DNA of 8,721 nt from Nitrospinae bacterium AH_259_B05_G02_I21 (GTDB taxonomy: Bacteria; JADFOP01). Position numbers and translations under genes: made by a program. Under the pieces are notes generated by a model, which was not told where the DNA came from, did no database searches, and worked only from the letters and a program-made list of their open reading frames with translations. The stretch lies in the NCBI GenBank assembly GCA_027717595.1, contig JALLOF010000054.1:1-8721 (forward strand), in the 5' to 3' direction. Shown in pieces: positions 1 to 6,436 of the stretch. Every line of letters starts with the position of its first letter. The first letter of the stretch is position 1.

Positions 1-152
1 TAGACTGTTGCACTGGAGCATAAACACATGCGCCGGGAGAATGGCGCCTGCATTTTCCATTTGTGTATAATCAACTCTTATTAGCTTTTATGGCCTTTTC
101 CGGGATTTTCCGCGAAATTCCGCATTTCTCACTTTTTTCGGCGTTCCAAAGG

Positions 153-171
153 CGTCAGCGGGTGGCTGACG
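153..171 (-). terminator. Hairpin downstream of yqeC, possible weak terminator
   Basis: A perfect 7-bp inverted repeat (CGTCAGC / GCTGACG) with a 5-base loop lies about 20 bases past the yqeC stop codon. It is well placed to end or protect the minus-strand operon transcript. No run of U follows it on the minus strand, so it is not a standard intrinsic terminator; RNA stabilisation or Rho-dependent ending would be alternatives. Confidence 0.35.
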
Positions 172-190
172 GGGCTTACTTGGTAGAGGG

Positions 191-922
191 TCAGTCTGCA
201 CAGACGACCTGGAACGGCGTCTCGCCGAGGAGTTCGCCCATGCGGTCGACGGCGTCCTTTCTCTCGGGTGATGAGGCCTTGGTGCAGTAGAGGAACCATC
301 GGGCTCCAGGAGGGCCCTTGCCGAGGTATGACTCGGGCGCGCTCACCACCTGGGCGATGACCTCAGGCGAGATTATCCCACCCATGGCCAGGCCCGTAAG
401 GGCCGTGACCCTCTCTGGGCGGTGGACGCTCAGCTCGTCCATGGCCTTGCCCACCGCCTCCATCCCCACCACCACCACAACGTGGGTGGCGAAGGGAGGA
501 ATCACAGGCTCGTTGTCGGCTGGCGCCTTGAAGGGCCTGCGGCGGGCGCCGCAGCACTCAAGCACGAATAGGTCGGCCAGCCCCGCCTCGTGGAGACCCT
601 CCAGGGTTTCCACAGGCACCCCGAGCATCTTATCCTGCCGCTCCTCGGACCCATAGAGAACCATCTGACCCGATCCGGCGAAGGTTTCCCTCAGGTGGGA
701 CTCGAGGTCGGAAATCTCTTCTGCGACCACCACGGCTCGGTCGGGGGCGGGGGAGACCATCTGGGCGGTGACGGTGCTTGAGCAGAGGGTCTTCCATCCC
801 CGCTCCGCCGCCTCGCCGGCCAGACGGTAAAGCAAGGTCGTCTTGCCCCCGCTGCCGCAGATGGCAACGACGCTTCCGGGGGTGATGCCGAAGCGGTCTA
901 TCAGGCTACCGGCTCTCCCCAT
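191..922 (-). CDS. yqeC: YqeC-like P-loop protein, putative selenium-dependent hydroxylase accessory
   Basis: This 243-residue protein matches the YqeC family, P-loop proteins found with selenium-dependent molybdenum hydroxylases. Their biochemical role is not established. Visible landmarks are the variant P-loop GSGGKTT at residues 23-29, the following helix, and the family block around residues 122-140 (ECCGARRRPFKAPADNEPV). In relatives I recall, this block usually reads E-x-D-G-x-R-x-x-P-x-K; here the Asp position is Cys124, next to Cys123, which is odd. The protein has no signal peptide or membrane segment, so it should be cytosolic. The ATG shares one base with the mobA stop codon (TGATG on the minus strand), which implies translational coupling. 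It is the last gene of the left operon. No molybdenum hydroxylase is in the window, so its role here may be general molybdenum-cofactor handling. Family assignment is fairly safe; function is inferred. Confidence 0.82.
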   Translation of the reverse strand: MGRAGSLIDRFGITPGSVVAICGSGGKTTLLYRLAGEAAERGWKTLCSSTVTAQMVSPAPDRAVVVAEEISDLESHLRETFAGSGQMVLYGSEERQDKMLGVPVETLEGLHEAGLADLFVLECCGARRRPFKAPADNEPVIPPFATHVVVVVGMEAVGKAMDELSVHRPERVTALTGLAMGGIISPEVIAQVVSAPESYLGKGPPGARWFLYCTKASSPERKDAVDRMGELLGETPFQVVCAD

Positions 923-1548
923 CAGGAGTTCCGGCCCCTTGCGTGGGGTACATCCCCTCTGCTTTCAAGGGTGCGAGCGATGAGATTGGCCTCTTCCAGA
1001 TCGTCCATTCGGTTGATGTTGAAGAAGCTTCGCCCCTCCGGGTCGAGCTCGGCGAGCTCGGTGCCCTTCACCATTCGCACATTTATCCGCGATATGAGGT
1101 CGGCAAGCTTCAGCTGCCCGGCGGCGATGCTCGCCTCGATGGCCGGCAGGCAATTCTTCGTGTAGACGGAGTGAAGGGGTTGAAGGCTGTCGGGACTCTT
1201 GGGGACTACCGCATCGGCACCGGAGGCCAACTCTGCCAGGTAGCGGATGAGCCGAGGGTTTAAGAAGGGCATATCGCAGGCGCAGAGGAAGCAGGCCTCG
1301 CTTAAGGAGTATGACAGCGCGGCGTGGAGGCCTCCCAGAGAGTCGTTGCCCGGCAGAAGGTCTGTGTGGACGGGGCAGCCGAGGTGAGCGTAGGGCTCGG
1401 GCCGGGTGGCTACGATGAAAACCTCATCGAAGAGGCCCTGAAGAACCTTCAGCGCCCGCTCGATGATGGGGATTCCGCCCACCTCTACAAAGGCCTTGTT
1501 AAGGCCCATCCTTTTTGACTCGCCTCCCGCCAAAATCGCCCCGGTCAC
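922..1548 (-). CDS. mobA: Molybdenum cofactor guanylyltransferase MobA
   Basis: MobA transfers GMP from GTP to molybdopterin to make the guanine dinucleotide form used by DMSO-reductase-family enzymes such as the one encoded at 3913-6357. The 208 residues fit the family length. The N-terminus has the nucleotidyltransferase signature LAGGESKRMGLNKA (residues 6-19), with Lys18 in the usual GTP-contact place. A CDMP motif with Asp92 is the expected metal-binding aspartate, and NINRMDDL near the C-terminus matches the family's N-I-N-T-P-x-D-L block. The start is GTG at 1548, chosen because AAGGGGG precedes it by 8 bases and the signature begins at once. It lies 44 bases after the upstream decarboxylase-family gene and overlaps yqeC by one base. 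The related enzymes MocA (CTP) and CobY are alternatives, but the gene context favours MobA. Confidence 0.87.
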   Translation of the reverse strand: MTGAILAGGESKRMGLNKAFVEVGGIPIIERALKVLQGLFDEVFIVATRPEPYAHLGCPVHTDLLPGNDSLGGLHAALSYSLSEACFLCACDMPFLNPRLIRYLAELASGADAVVPKSPDSLQPLHSVYTKNCLPAIEASIAAGQLKLADLISRINVRMVKGTELAELDPEGRSFFNINRMDDLEEANLIARTLESRGDVPHARGRNS

Positions 1549-1592
1549 TGAGTAATCCCCCTTCCGGCATCACCGAGGGTAAAGGCTCCCGC

Positions 1593-1931
1593 TTATGCCG
1601 TTGCTCCAGAGGCCCACTCCTTCGTGATCCAGGTGTAAGCCGCTATGGTCCCGGGCAGGCCAAGGGTGGGCAAAGCGAGGGCAACAACGTGCTCCAGGCC
1701 TGCCGGGTCGAGGCCATCGAACCGGGCCTTCCTGACCTGGCCGCGAACGCCTCCTTCCAGCTGGGCCCCAACGGCAATGGCCAGCTTGACCAAGCGCCGG
1801 GTCTTGTCGTCCAGAGGCCCGGCCTGATGACATGCATCGCCAAGGCCTTCGTATTGGCTCCAAATTTCCGGGTACTTCTCACTGAACTCCTGAAGCGCAG
1901 GTGGGATACCGCTTGCTTTGCTTGATGACAT
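1593..1931 (-). CDS. Carboxymuconolactone decarboxylase (AhpD-like fold) family protein
   Basis: This small all-helical protein of 112 residues resembles the carboxymuconolactone decarboxylase family. The conserved core is LVKLAIAVGAQLEGGVRGQ (residues 48-66), followed by the two-helix end HVVALALPTLGLPGTIAAYTW. AhpD-type members use a CxxC redox pair with a nearby His; here there is no CxxC and only one cysteine (Cys34), so a peroxidase or disulfide-reductase role is unlikely. Many short members of this kind have no known activity. The ATG at 1931 has a strong ribosome site (AAGGAGG, 6 bases upstream). It is the first gene of the minus-strand operon ahead of mobA and yqeC. Its place with cofactor genes is suggestive, but no link between this family and molybdenum metabolism can be shown from sequence. 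Confidence 0.8.
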   Translation of the reverse strand: MSSSKASGIPPALQEFSEKYPEIWSQYEGLGDACHQAGPLDDKTRRLVKLAIAVGAQLEGGVRGQVRKARFDGLDPAGLEHVVALALPTLGLPGTIAAYTWITKEWASGATA

Positions 1932-2042
1932 AGGTCGCCTCCTTCTTTTCGAAAAATCAGCCTCGTCTCGGCCTACGGGTGGAGACAGTGACTAGCGCTC
2001 CTAGGCGTTGACCATCGGCGCTTCTACCTCCCTTGGCCGCCT

Positions 2043-2048
2043 ATTATA
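2043..2048 (-). promoter_or_regulatory. Possible -10 box for the decarboxylase-mobA-yqeC operon
   Basis: A perfect TATAAT on the minus strand lies 111 bases before the first gene of the left operon. No TTGACA-like hexamer is found 16-19 bases upstream and there is no extended TG motif, so this may be chance or an activator-dependent promoter. Confidence 0.28.
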
Positions 2049-2161
2049 CCCCATGTCTGTGGGACCGGACGCCGAACCAAAGTGCAAGAAGTCCTTGAGG
2101 CGGACCCGAAGCCGACTCTCCCATCTATTGCCTTAATTCTTCATTTAAAAAAGAGGTTACG

Positions 2162-2179
2162 CCTTGACTAAAGTCAAGG
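2162..2179 (+). promoter_or_regulatory. FNR/DNR-type operator palindrome
   Basis: The sequence CCTTGACTAAAGTCAAGG is a perfect 7+4+7 palindrome. Its inner part, TTGAC-N4-GTCAA, has the layout of Crp/Fnr-family sites of the FNR/DNR/NNR class (TTGAT-N4-ATCAA). The centre, 2170.5, lies 41.5 bases before the start of transcription predicted from the -10 hexamer at 2200-2205, which is the class II activation position. The Crp/Fnr protein encoded at 7239-7925 is the natural candidate to bind it. A MerR-type site was considered, but no -10 hexamer lies at the required spacing from the TTGACT. Confidence 0.68.
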
Positions 2180-2199
2180 TTCCAGTTGGACGGGGAGCC

Positions 2200-2205
2200 T
2201 AGATT
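2200..2205 (+). promoter_or_regulatory. Predicted -10 hexamer of the molybdoenzyme operon
   Basis: TAGATT matches four of six consensus bases and has no good -35 element of its own, as expected for an activator-dependent promoter. It predicts transcription from about 2212, giving a 5' leader of about 158 bases. The call rests mainly on its spacing from the palindrome at 2162-2179. Confidence 0.4.
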
Positions 2206-2210
2206 GAAAG

Positions 2211-2241
2211 GTGGAGGATGCATGAAGGCATCCAAGACCAC
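2211..2241 (+). other. Hairpin at the start of the operon leader
   Basis: GGATGC (2216-2221) pairs with GCATCC (2228-2233) over a 6-base loop, and GTGG (2211-2214) can pair with CCAC (2238-2241) outside it across internal bulges. It would sit at the very 5' end of the predicted mRNA, where it could protect the transcript. It may be chance. Confidence 0.3.
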
Positions 2242-2377
2242 ACTAAGTAAAGGCTCCACGATGACTTTTCCCTCTTTGATTTTCCAATGTCGCACGAGGA
2301 ACAATCGTTGCACAAATCGCTCGACCGTAGAGCGGTTCCGGGCCCCCAAAGAAGGGAGGGTAGCTGCTTATGGCTGA
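2222..2377 (+). CDS. Possible short leader ORF (51 codons), doubtful
   Basis: An ATG at 2222 follows a good ribosome site (GGAGG, 4 bases away) and opens a 51-codon frame. Its TGA (2375-2377) lies just inside the start of the iron-sulfur gene, giving an 8-base overlap that could couple translation. The peptide is basic, with no recognisable domain, signal sequence or repeat, and its amino-acid make-up is unlike the neighbouring proteins. The hairpin around 2216-2233 would cover both its ribosome site and its start. I include it only because the start signal is good; it may be untranslated leader. Confidence 0.18.
   Translation: MKASKTTLSKGSTMTFPSLIFQCRTRNNRCTNRSTVERFRAPKEGRVAAYG
2298..2339 (+). 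other. Nested inverted repeats before the iron-sulfur gene
   Basis: GGAAC (2298-2302) can pair with GTTCC (2335-2339), and inside it CGCTC (2319-2323) with GAGCG (2330-2334), giving two stacked stems directly before the ribosome site at 2352-2359. No U-run follows, so it is not a terminator. It could affect access to the ribosome site. Confidence 0.25.
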
Positions 2378-2972
2378 AAAACGCTACGCGATGGTGATCG
2401 ACCTCAACCGTTGCATCGGCTGCCACGCCTGTTCGGTAGCCTGCAAGGCTGAGTTCGATGTCCCGGTCGGGGTCTGGCGCAGCTGGGTCACCTACGGGGA
2501 GCGGGGGACCTACCCCGACGCGTCCCTCTCCTTCCTCCCGCGGCTCTGCAACCACTGCGAAAATGCCCCCTGCATACCCGTTTGCCCCACAGGGGCTACC
2601 TACCAGCGTGACGACGGGGTGGTAGTAATCAAGGAGGAGCGCTGTATCGGCTGCGGTTACTGTGTCGAGGCTTGCCCGTACGAGATGAGGTATCTCCACC
2701 CAGAGACGAAGGTCGCCTCGAAGTGCGACTTCTGTGTCCATCGAGTCGATCAGGGGCTCGAGCCGGCTTGCGTGCAGACCTGCCTGGGTACCGCACGGAT
2801 CTTTGGCGACATCAATGACCCCAACAGCGAGATTTCAAATGTTCTAAAGAAGGAAAAGGTTCACCAGATCCGCCCAGACTTCGGGACCGATCCTAGGGTA
2901 TTCTACGTTGACCCGGACCCCGCGCTGCTGGACGTCTTCAAGCGTACAGCGCCCCAAGAGGAGGTGGTGTAG
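2370..2972 (+). CDS. Four-cluster ferredoxin subunit (DmsB/PsrB/TtrB-like) of molybdoenzyme
   Basis: This 200-residue electron-transfer subunit should carry electrons between the membrane anchor and the molybdenum subunit. It has sixteen cysteines in four groups: 15/18/21/25, 60/63/68/72, 92/95/98/102 and 119/122/134/138. These are the classic pattern for four [4Fe-4S] clusters in DmsB-, PsrB-, NrfC- and TtrB-type proteins. None is missing, so no [3Fe-4S] substitution is suggested. It lacks a signal peptide, as usual for this family, and would be exported bound to the Tat-signal-bearing catalytic subunit. The ATG at 2370 is preceded by AAGGGAGG with about 10 bases of spacing, and the first cluster starts at residue 15, so nothing is lost from the front. 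It is the first gene of the operon, two bases ahead of the anchor gene. Confidence 0.93.
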   Translation: MAEKRYAMVIDLNRCIGCHACSVACKAEFDVPVGVWRSWVTYGERGTYPDASLSFLPRLCNHCENAPCIPVCPTGATYQRDDGVVVIKEERCIGCGYCVEACPYEMRYLHPETKVASKCDFCVHRVDQGLEPACVQTCLGTARIFGDINDPNSEISNVLKKEKVHQIRPDFGTDPRVFYVDPDPALLDVFKRTAPQEEVV

Positions 2973-2974
2973 CC

Positions 2975-3892
2975 GTGAAACCAACAATCGTCTACGAGGT
3001 GTTTCATCCCCTCTCCTGGGGGGCGGATATCGCGGCGGACTTCTTCCTCGTCGGGCTCGCGGTAGGCGCCTTCCTCCTGTCCGCAGGAATTAAGCTCTAC
3101 TATGGACCAAAAAAGGTTCTACCAGAGGAGTATCGGAAAATCTGCAGGATCGGAGCTTACGTCGCCCTCGTCGGATTGGCCCTCGGCAGCGTCTTTCTCA
3201 TCAGCCACCTGGGCCGCCCCGAGCGTTTCTTCATGCTGTTGTATCGTTTCCAGCCCTCCTCGGTCCTCTCGTGGGGCGCGTGGATTCAGCTTGGCTTCAC
3301 CATTTGCGCTTTCTGGTATGCGTTGCTCTGGTGGCGCGACCGCCCGGGCGAGGCAAAGCATCGTCTGGTGGTCGGCCTGATCGGCTCGGTCTTCGCCATC
3401 GGACTTGGAACCTACCACGGCGTCCTCCAGACAGTGCTTAAGGCCAGCGCGCTTTGGAACGCCGGCCCGACAACGGTGGCTTCCATGCTGGGGTTCGTCC
3501 TAACGGGCATCGCCGCTGTGACCCTCGTGATCGCCTTGCGACGTCGCGGCGAGGAGGCGCTCAAGGCCATCCTTGCCATCCGCTGGGTCTTCGGGTTTGC
3601 GATCCTCGCCCAGCTCTTTACCGTGCTGCTTTGGATCGCGAGCCTCTACGCGGGCCCCCGGGATGCCCACGTGGCCGCTGAGCTCCTGTTGACCCGCTTC
3701 CCCATGCTCCTTTGGGGCGGGGCCATCGGGCTTGGTTTAATCCTGCCGCTGGCCCTGGGCTTCTACGCCATCGCCCATGAGCGCAAGGATCCACGGATAG
3801 GCGTTGTCATCCCGGCGGTGGCGGCGGCGCTCGTGCTCGTCGGTGGGTTCATCCTCCGCTACGTCATCGTCGTAGCCGGGCAATTGAGCTAG
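2975..3892 (+). CDS. NrfD/PsrC-family membrane anchor, quinone-interacting
   Basis: This very hydrophobic 305-residue protein has about eight predicted membrane helices, near residues 17-42, 56-79, 93-118, 129-153, 165-188, 197-223, 238-265 and 272-302. NrfD/PsrC hallmarks are the loop HLGRPERF (residues 78-85), the SWGAW segment opening the next helix, and the final GGFILRYVIVVAGQ block. The family exchanges electrons between the quinone pool and a partner ferredoxin subunit and holds no heme. The start is GTG at 2975, two bases after the upstream stop, with AGGAGGT nine bases before it. The tight gap implies co-translation with the iron-sulfur subunit. Direction (quinol oxidation for a reductase, or quinone reduction for an oxidase) cannot be told from sequence. 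Confidence 0.92.
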   Translation: MKPTIVYEVFHPLSWGADIAADFFLVGLAVGAFLLSAGIKLYYGPKKVLPEEYRKICRIGAYVALVGLALGSVFLISHLGRPERFFMLLYRFQPSSVLSWGAWIQLGFTICAFWYALLWWRDRPGEAKHRLVVGLIGSVFAIGLGTYHGVLQTVLKASALWNAGPTTVASMLGFVLTGIAAVTLVIALRRRGEEALKAILAIRWVFGFAILAQLFTVLLWIASLYAGPRDAHVAAELLLTRFPMLLWGGAIGLGLILPLALGFYAIAHERKDPRIGVVIPAVAAALVLVGGFILRYVIVVAGQLS

Positions 3893-3912
3893 GGATAAGG
3901 AGGTAAAGGACA

Positions 3913-6357
3913 ATGCGACTCTCTAGACGTGATTTCCTCCGGCTCGGGATGGCAACGGCGGGGATGGCCGCAGTACCGGTGAATCCCGCCTTCTTGCTGG
4001 CGGCCGATTCTCCCGCCCCGGTGACGGGTGTCTCGTCCCACACGGGCCGCAAGCTACAAGCCGTCCCAAGCGCCTGCTGGCAGTGCGTATGTCGCTCCTC
4101 CATCGTCGGCTTCGTTGAGAACGGGCGCCTGGTCAAGGTCGACGGCAACCCCAACTCCCAGCGCACCCGGGGCCGCATCTGCGCCAAGGGCCAGGCCGCC
4201 CCGAACTTCCTCTACGACCCTGACCGGATCCTCTACCCCATGAGGCGGGTCGGCCCGAGGGGCTCAGGAAAGTGGAAGCGAATCAGTTGGGACGAGGCCC
4301 TGGACGAAATCGCCGGGCGGCTGAAGAAGCTCCGCGACGAGGGGCATCCGGAGCGCTTCATGTTTCACTACGGCCGGATGAAGGCATCGAGCTCGAAAAT
4401 CATCAAGAGCTACTTCCTGCCGGCCTACGGCACCAAGACCATCGGCAACCACACCGCCATATGCGAGGGAGGCAAGTGGACGGCCCAGGAGCTCACCTGG
4501 GGCAAGCACTACGACGTCAACGATGTGGAACGATCGAAGTACATCGTCGTCATGGGCTCCAACCCGCTCGAGGCCCACACATCTCATGAAGTGATCGCCC
4601 AGCGGATCGTCGAGGCCCGGGCCAACGGGGCCGGGATGGTGACGTTCGACGTGCGTTTGAGCAACACCGCCGCCGTGAGCGACAAGTGGTACCCCGTCAG
4701 GCCCGGCACCGATGGGGCCGTGGCCCTGGCGATGGCCCACGTCGTTATGGCCAACGAGCTCTACGATAAGAAGTTCATCAACAAGTGGACCAACGTGACG
4801 GTCCAGGAGCTCAAGGACCACCTGGCACGCTACACCCCCGAATGGGCCGAGGGCATCAGCGGCGTACCGGCCAGCGAGATACGGGCGGTGGCCCGGGCCT
4901 ACGCCACGAAGAAGCCCTCGACCATCATCTCCTACCGGGGAGTGGTGGCCCACTACAACGGGGTGGAGAACGAACGGATCATCCAGATGCTCGAGGCCAT
5001 CGCGGGTAACATCGACGTGCCCGGTGGGCGCACCCGGGCAGTGGGCCCCAAATGGAAGAACTCCTACAAGAAGCCGAAGGGCAAGGTCAAGAAGCTGAAG
5101 ATTCTCGACGGCAAGGAGATCGCATACCCCACCCACCACGTCAGCCACCAGGTCTTTAAGATGATCAAGGACGGCTCCAACGGCCGACCCGAGGTCTACA
5201 TGTGGTACTGCTACCAGCCCGTCTACGTCAACGGTGAGGTGCAGGAGAACATCGACGTCCTCAAGGACGAGAAGCTCATCCCCTTCACCATGGCCGTCGA
5301 TGTAGCCATGAGCGAGTCCTCGGCGCTGGCCGACATCATCCTTCCCGATGCCACCTACCTGGAGCGGTGGGACTGGGAGGATATGGTCTCGTACGACAAG
5401 ACGCCCGAGTACTATATCCGACAACCCTTGGTCAAGCCCCTGGGCGAGGCCCGCGACTTCAAGGATGTCTGCGTCGATCTGGCCCAGCGCATCGGGCCCG
5501 ATGTGGCCAAGTGGCTGCCGTTTAAAAGCGCCAAGGAATTCGTCAAGGACGCCTGCGAACACACCAAGGCGGTCAAGGCCGCCGGCGGCTTCCGCTACAT
5601 GGTCAAGCACGGCGCCTACGTCGATCACAAAGCCAAGCATCCCTACCGGAGCCACGCCAAGAAGCTCAAGCCGAAAGACCTTCAAGGGACCATCGTTGAT
5701 AAGAAAACGGGTGTCGTCTGGAAAGGCAAGCCCGGCCAGGACTACACGACTACGAAGAAGGCCTACAAGAAGTACGTGGGCCAGATGATCGACGGGGTGG
5801 CCTACAAGGGCTTCAAGCCCGACAAGCTCAACAAGAACGGTCTGTTCGAGATCAAGAGCGAATTCCTCGCCAAGAAGGGCTTCCCAGCCATGCCGAGCTG
5901 GATGCCCATTCCCGAACACGAGAAGATGAAGGAAGACGAGCTCATCCTGACCACCTTCAAGGTAAACGTCCAGATCCACTCGCGGTCGTCCAACTCCAAG
6001 TGGCTCACGGAAATCTATCACACCAACCCCGCCTGGATTAACCCGGAGACGGCGGCCCGGCTGGGAATCAAGAACAAAGATCGGATCAAGGTCAAGTCGC
6101 ATATAGGGGAGATTACGACCAAAGCCTACGTCACCCCGAGGGTCCACCCCAAGGTCATCGCCATCAGCATGCACTGCGGCCGTTGGGAATACGGCCGCTA
6201 CGGCAGCGGCAAGAAGGTCTTCCCAACGGTGAAGGACGACGAGCCGTGGTGGACCGATTTCGGGGTGCATCCCAACTGGATTATCCCCAACGCGCCCGAC
6301 CCCATTGGCGGTCAGCAACGCTGGATGGATACGGTGGTCAGCGTCACAAAAGAGTGA
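3913..6357 (+). CDS. Tat-exported molybdopterin oxidoreductase, catalytic subunit (PsrA/SrdA/PadB-like)
   Basis: This is the 814-residue catalytic subunit of a DMSO-reductase-family enzyme, expected to bind bis-molybdopterin guanine dinucleotide. It starts with a twin-arginine signal (SRRDFLRLG, residues 4-12) and a likely cut near residue 31, so it acts outside the cytoplasmic membrane. The N-terminal cluster motif is unusual: Cys55, Cys58, Cys60 and Cys90, that is C-x2-C-x-C-x29-C, where most relatives have C-x2-C-x3-C; Ser62 sits at the usual third site. NHTAICEGGK places Cys184 as the probable molybdenum ligand, as in PsrA/PhsA/ArrA-type enzymes. The C-terminal pterin-binding domain is recognisable from about residue 680 (KWLTEIYHTNPAWINP). 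Two stretches, 380-401 and 583-640, are very lysine-rich. The ribosome site AAGGAGGT lies 8 bases before the ATG. The substrate is unknown: selenate, polysulfide, arsenate/antimonate and phenylacetyl-CoA enzymes share the architecture. Confidence 0.92.
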   Translation: MRLSRRDFLRLGMATAGMAAVPVNPAFLLAADSPAPVTGVSSHTGRKLQAVPSACWQCVCRSSIVGFVENGRLVKVDGNPNSQRTRGRICAKGQAAPNFLYDPDRILYPMRRVGPRGSGKWKRISWDEALDEIAGRLKKLRDEGHPERFMFHYGRMKASSSKIIKSYFLPAYGTKTIGNHTAICEGGKWTAQELTWGKHYDVNDVERSKYIVVMGSNPLEAHTSHEVIAQRIVEARANGAGMVTFDVRLSNTAAVSDKWYPVRPGTDGAVALAMAHVVMANELYDKKFINKWTNVTVQELKDHLARYTPEWAEGISGVPASEIRAVARAYATKKPSTIISYRGVVAHYNGVENERIIQMLEAIAGNIDVPGGRTRAVGPKWKNSYKKPKGKVKKLKILDGKEIAYPTHHVSHQVFKMIKDGSNGRPEVYMWYCYQPVYVNGEVQENIDVLKDEKLIPFTMAVDVAMSESSALADIILPDATYLERWDWEDMVSYDKTPEYYIRQPLVKPLGEARDFKDVCVDLAQRIGPDVAKWLPFKSAKEFVKDACEHTKAVKAAGGFRYMVKHGAYVDHKAKHPYRSHAKKLKPKDLQGTIVDKKTGVVWKGKPGQDYTTTKKAYKKYVGQMIDGVAYKGFKPDKLNKNGLFEIKSEFLAKKGFPAMPSWMPIPEHEKMKEDELILTTFKVNVQIHSRSSNSKWLTEIYHTNPAWINPETAARLGIKNKDRIKVKSHIGEITTKAYVTPRVHPKVIAISMHCGRWEYGRYGSGKKVFPTVKDDEPWWTDFGVHPNWIIPNAPDPIGGQQRWMDTVVSVTKE

Positions 6358-6374
6358 TATGCTCCGCAACCTGG

Positions 6375-6419
6375 GGGGCAGGGGAGATCGAAAGGGTCCC
6401 CTCTGCCCCTTCTTTTTTT
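6375..6419 (+). terminator. Intrinsic terminator inside the operon, before the chaperone gene
   Basis: GGGGC (6375-6379) pairs with GCCCC (6405-6409), and AGGGGA (6380-6385) with TCCCCT (6397-6402). This gives 11 base pairs, nearly all G-C, with a 2-base bulge and an 11-base loop. TTCTTTTTTT follows at 6410-6419. It lies 17 bases after the catalytic-subunit stop and 17 before the chaperone ATG, so the chaperone would be made only from read-through transcripts. Confidence 0.85.
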
Positions 6420-6436
6420 GGGGAGAATGGGGGAGC

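Noticed and set aside
2164-2194. MerR/SoxR-type operator at the palindrome
   Set aside because: MerR-type promoters need a -10 box about 19 bases after the -35. None is present, whereas FNR class II geometry fits exactly.
2199-2741. 180-codon minus-strand frame over the leader and ferredoxin gene
   Set aside because: It lies opposite sixteen well-placed cluster cysteines on the plus strand and has no recognisable domain.
6305-6436. Longer N-terminus for the TorD-like chaperone
   Set aside because: It would overlap the catalytic gene and translate through the terminator hairpin, adding a sequence unlike any chaperone. The ATG at 6437 starts just before the family fold.
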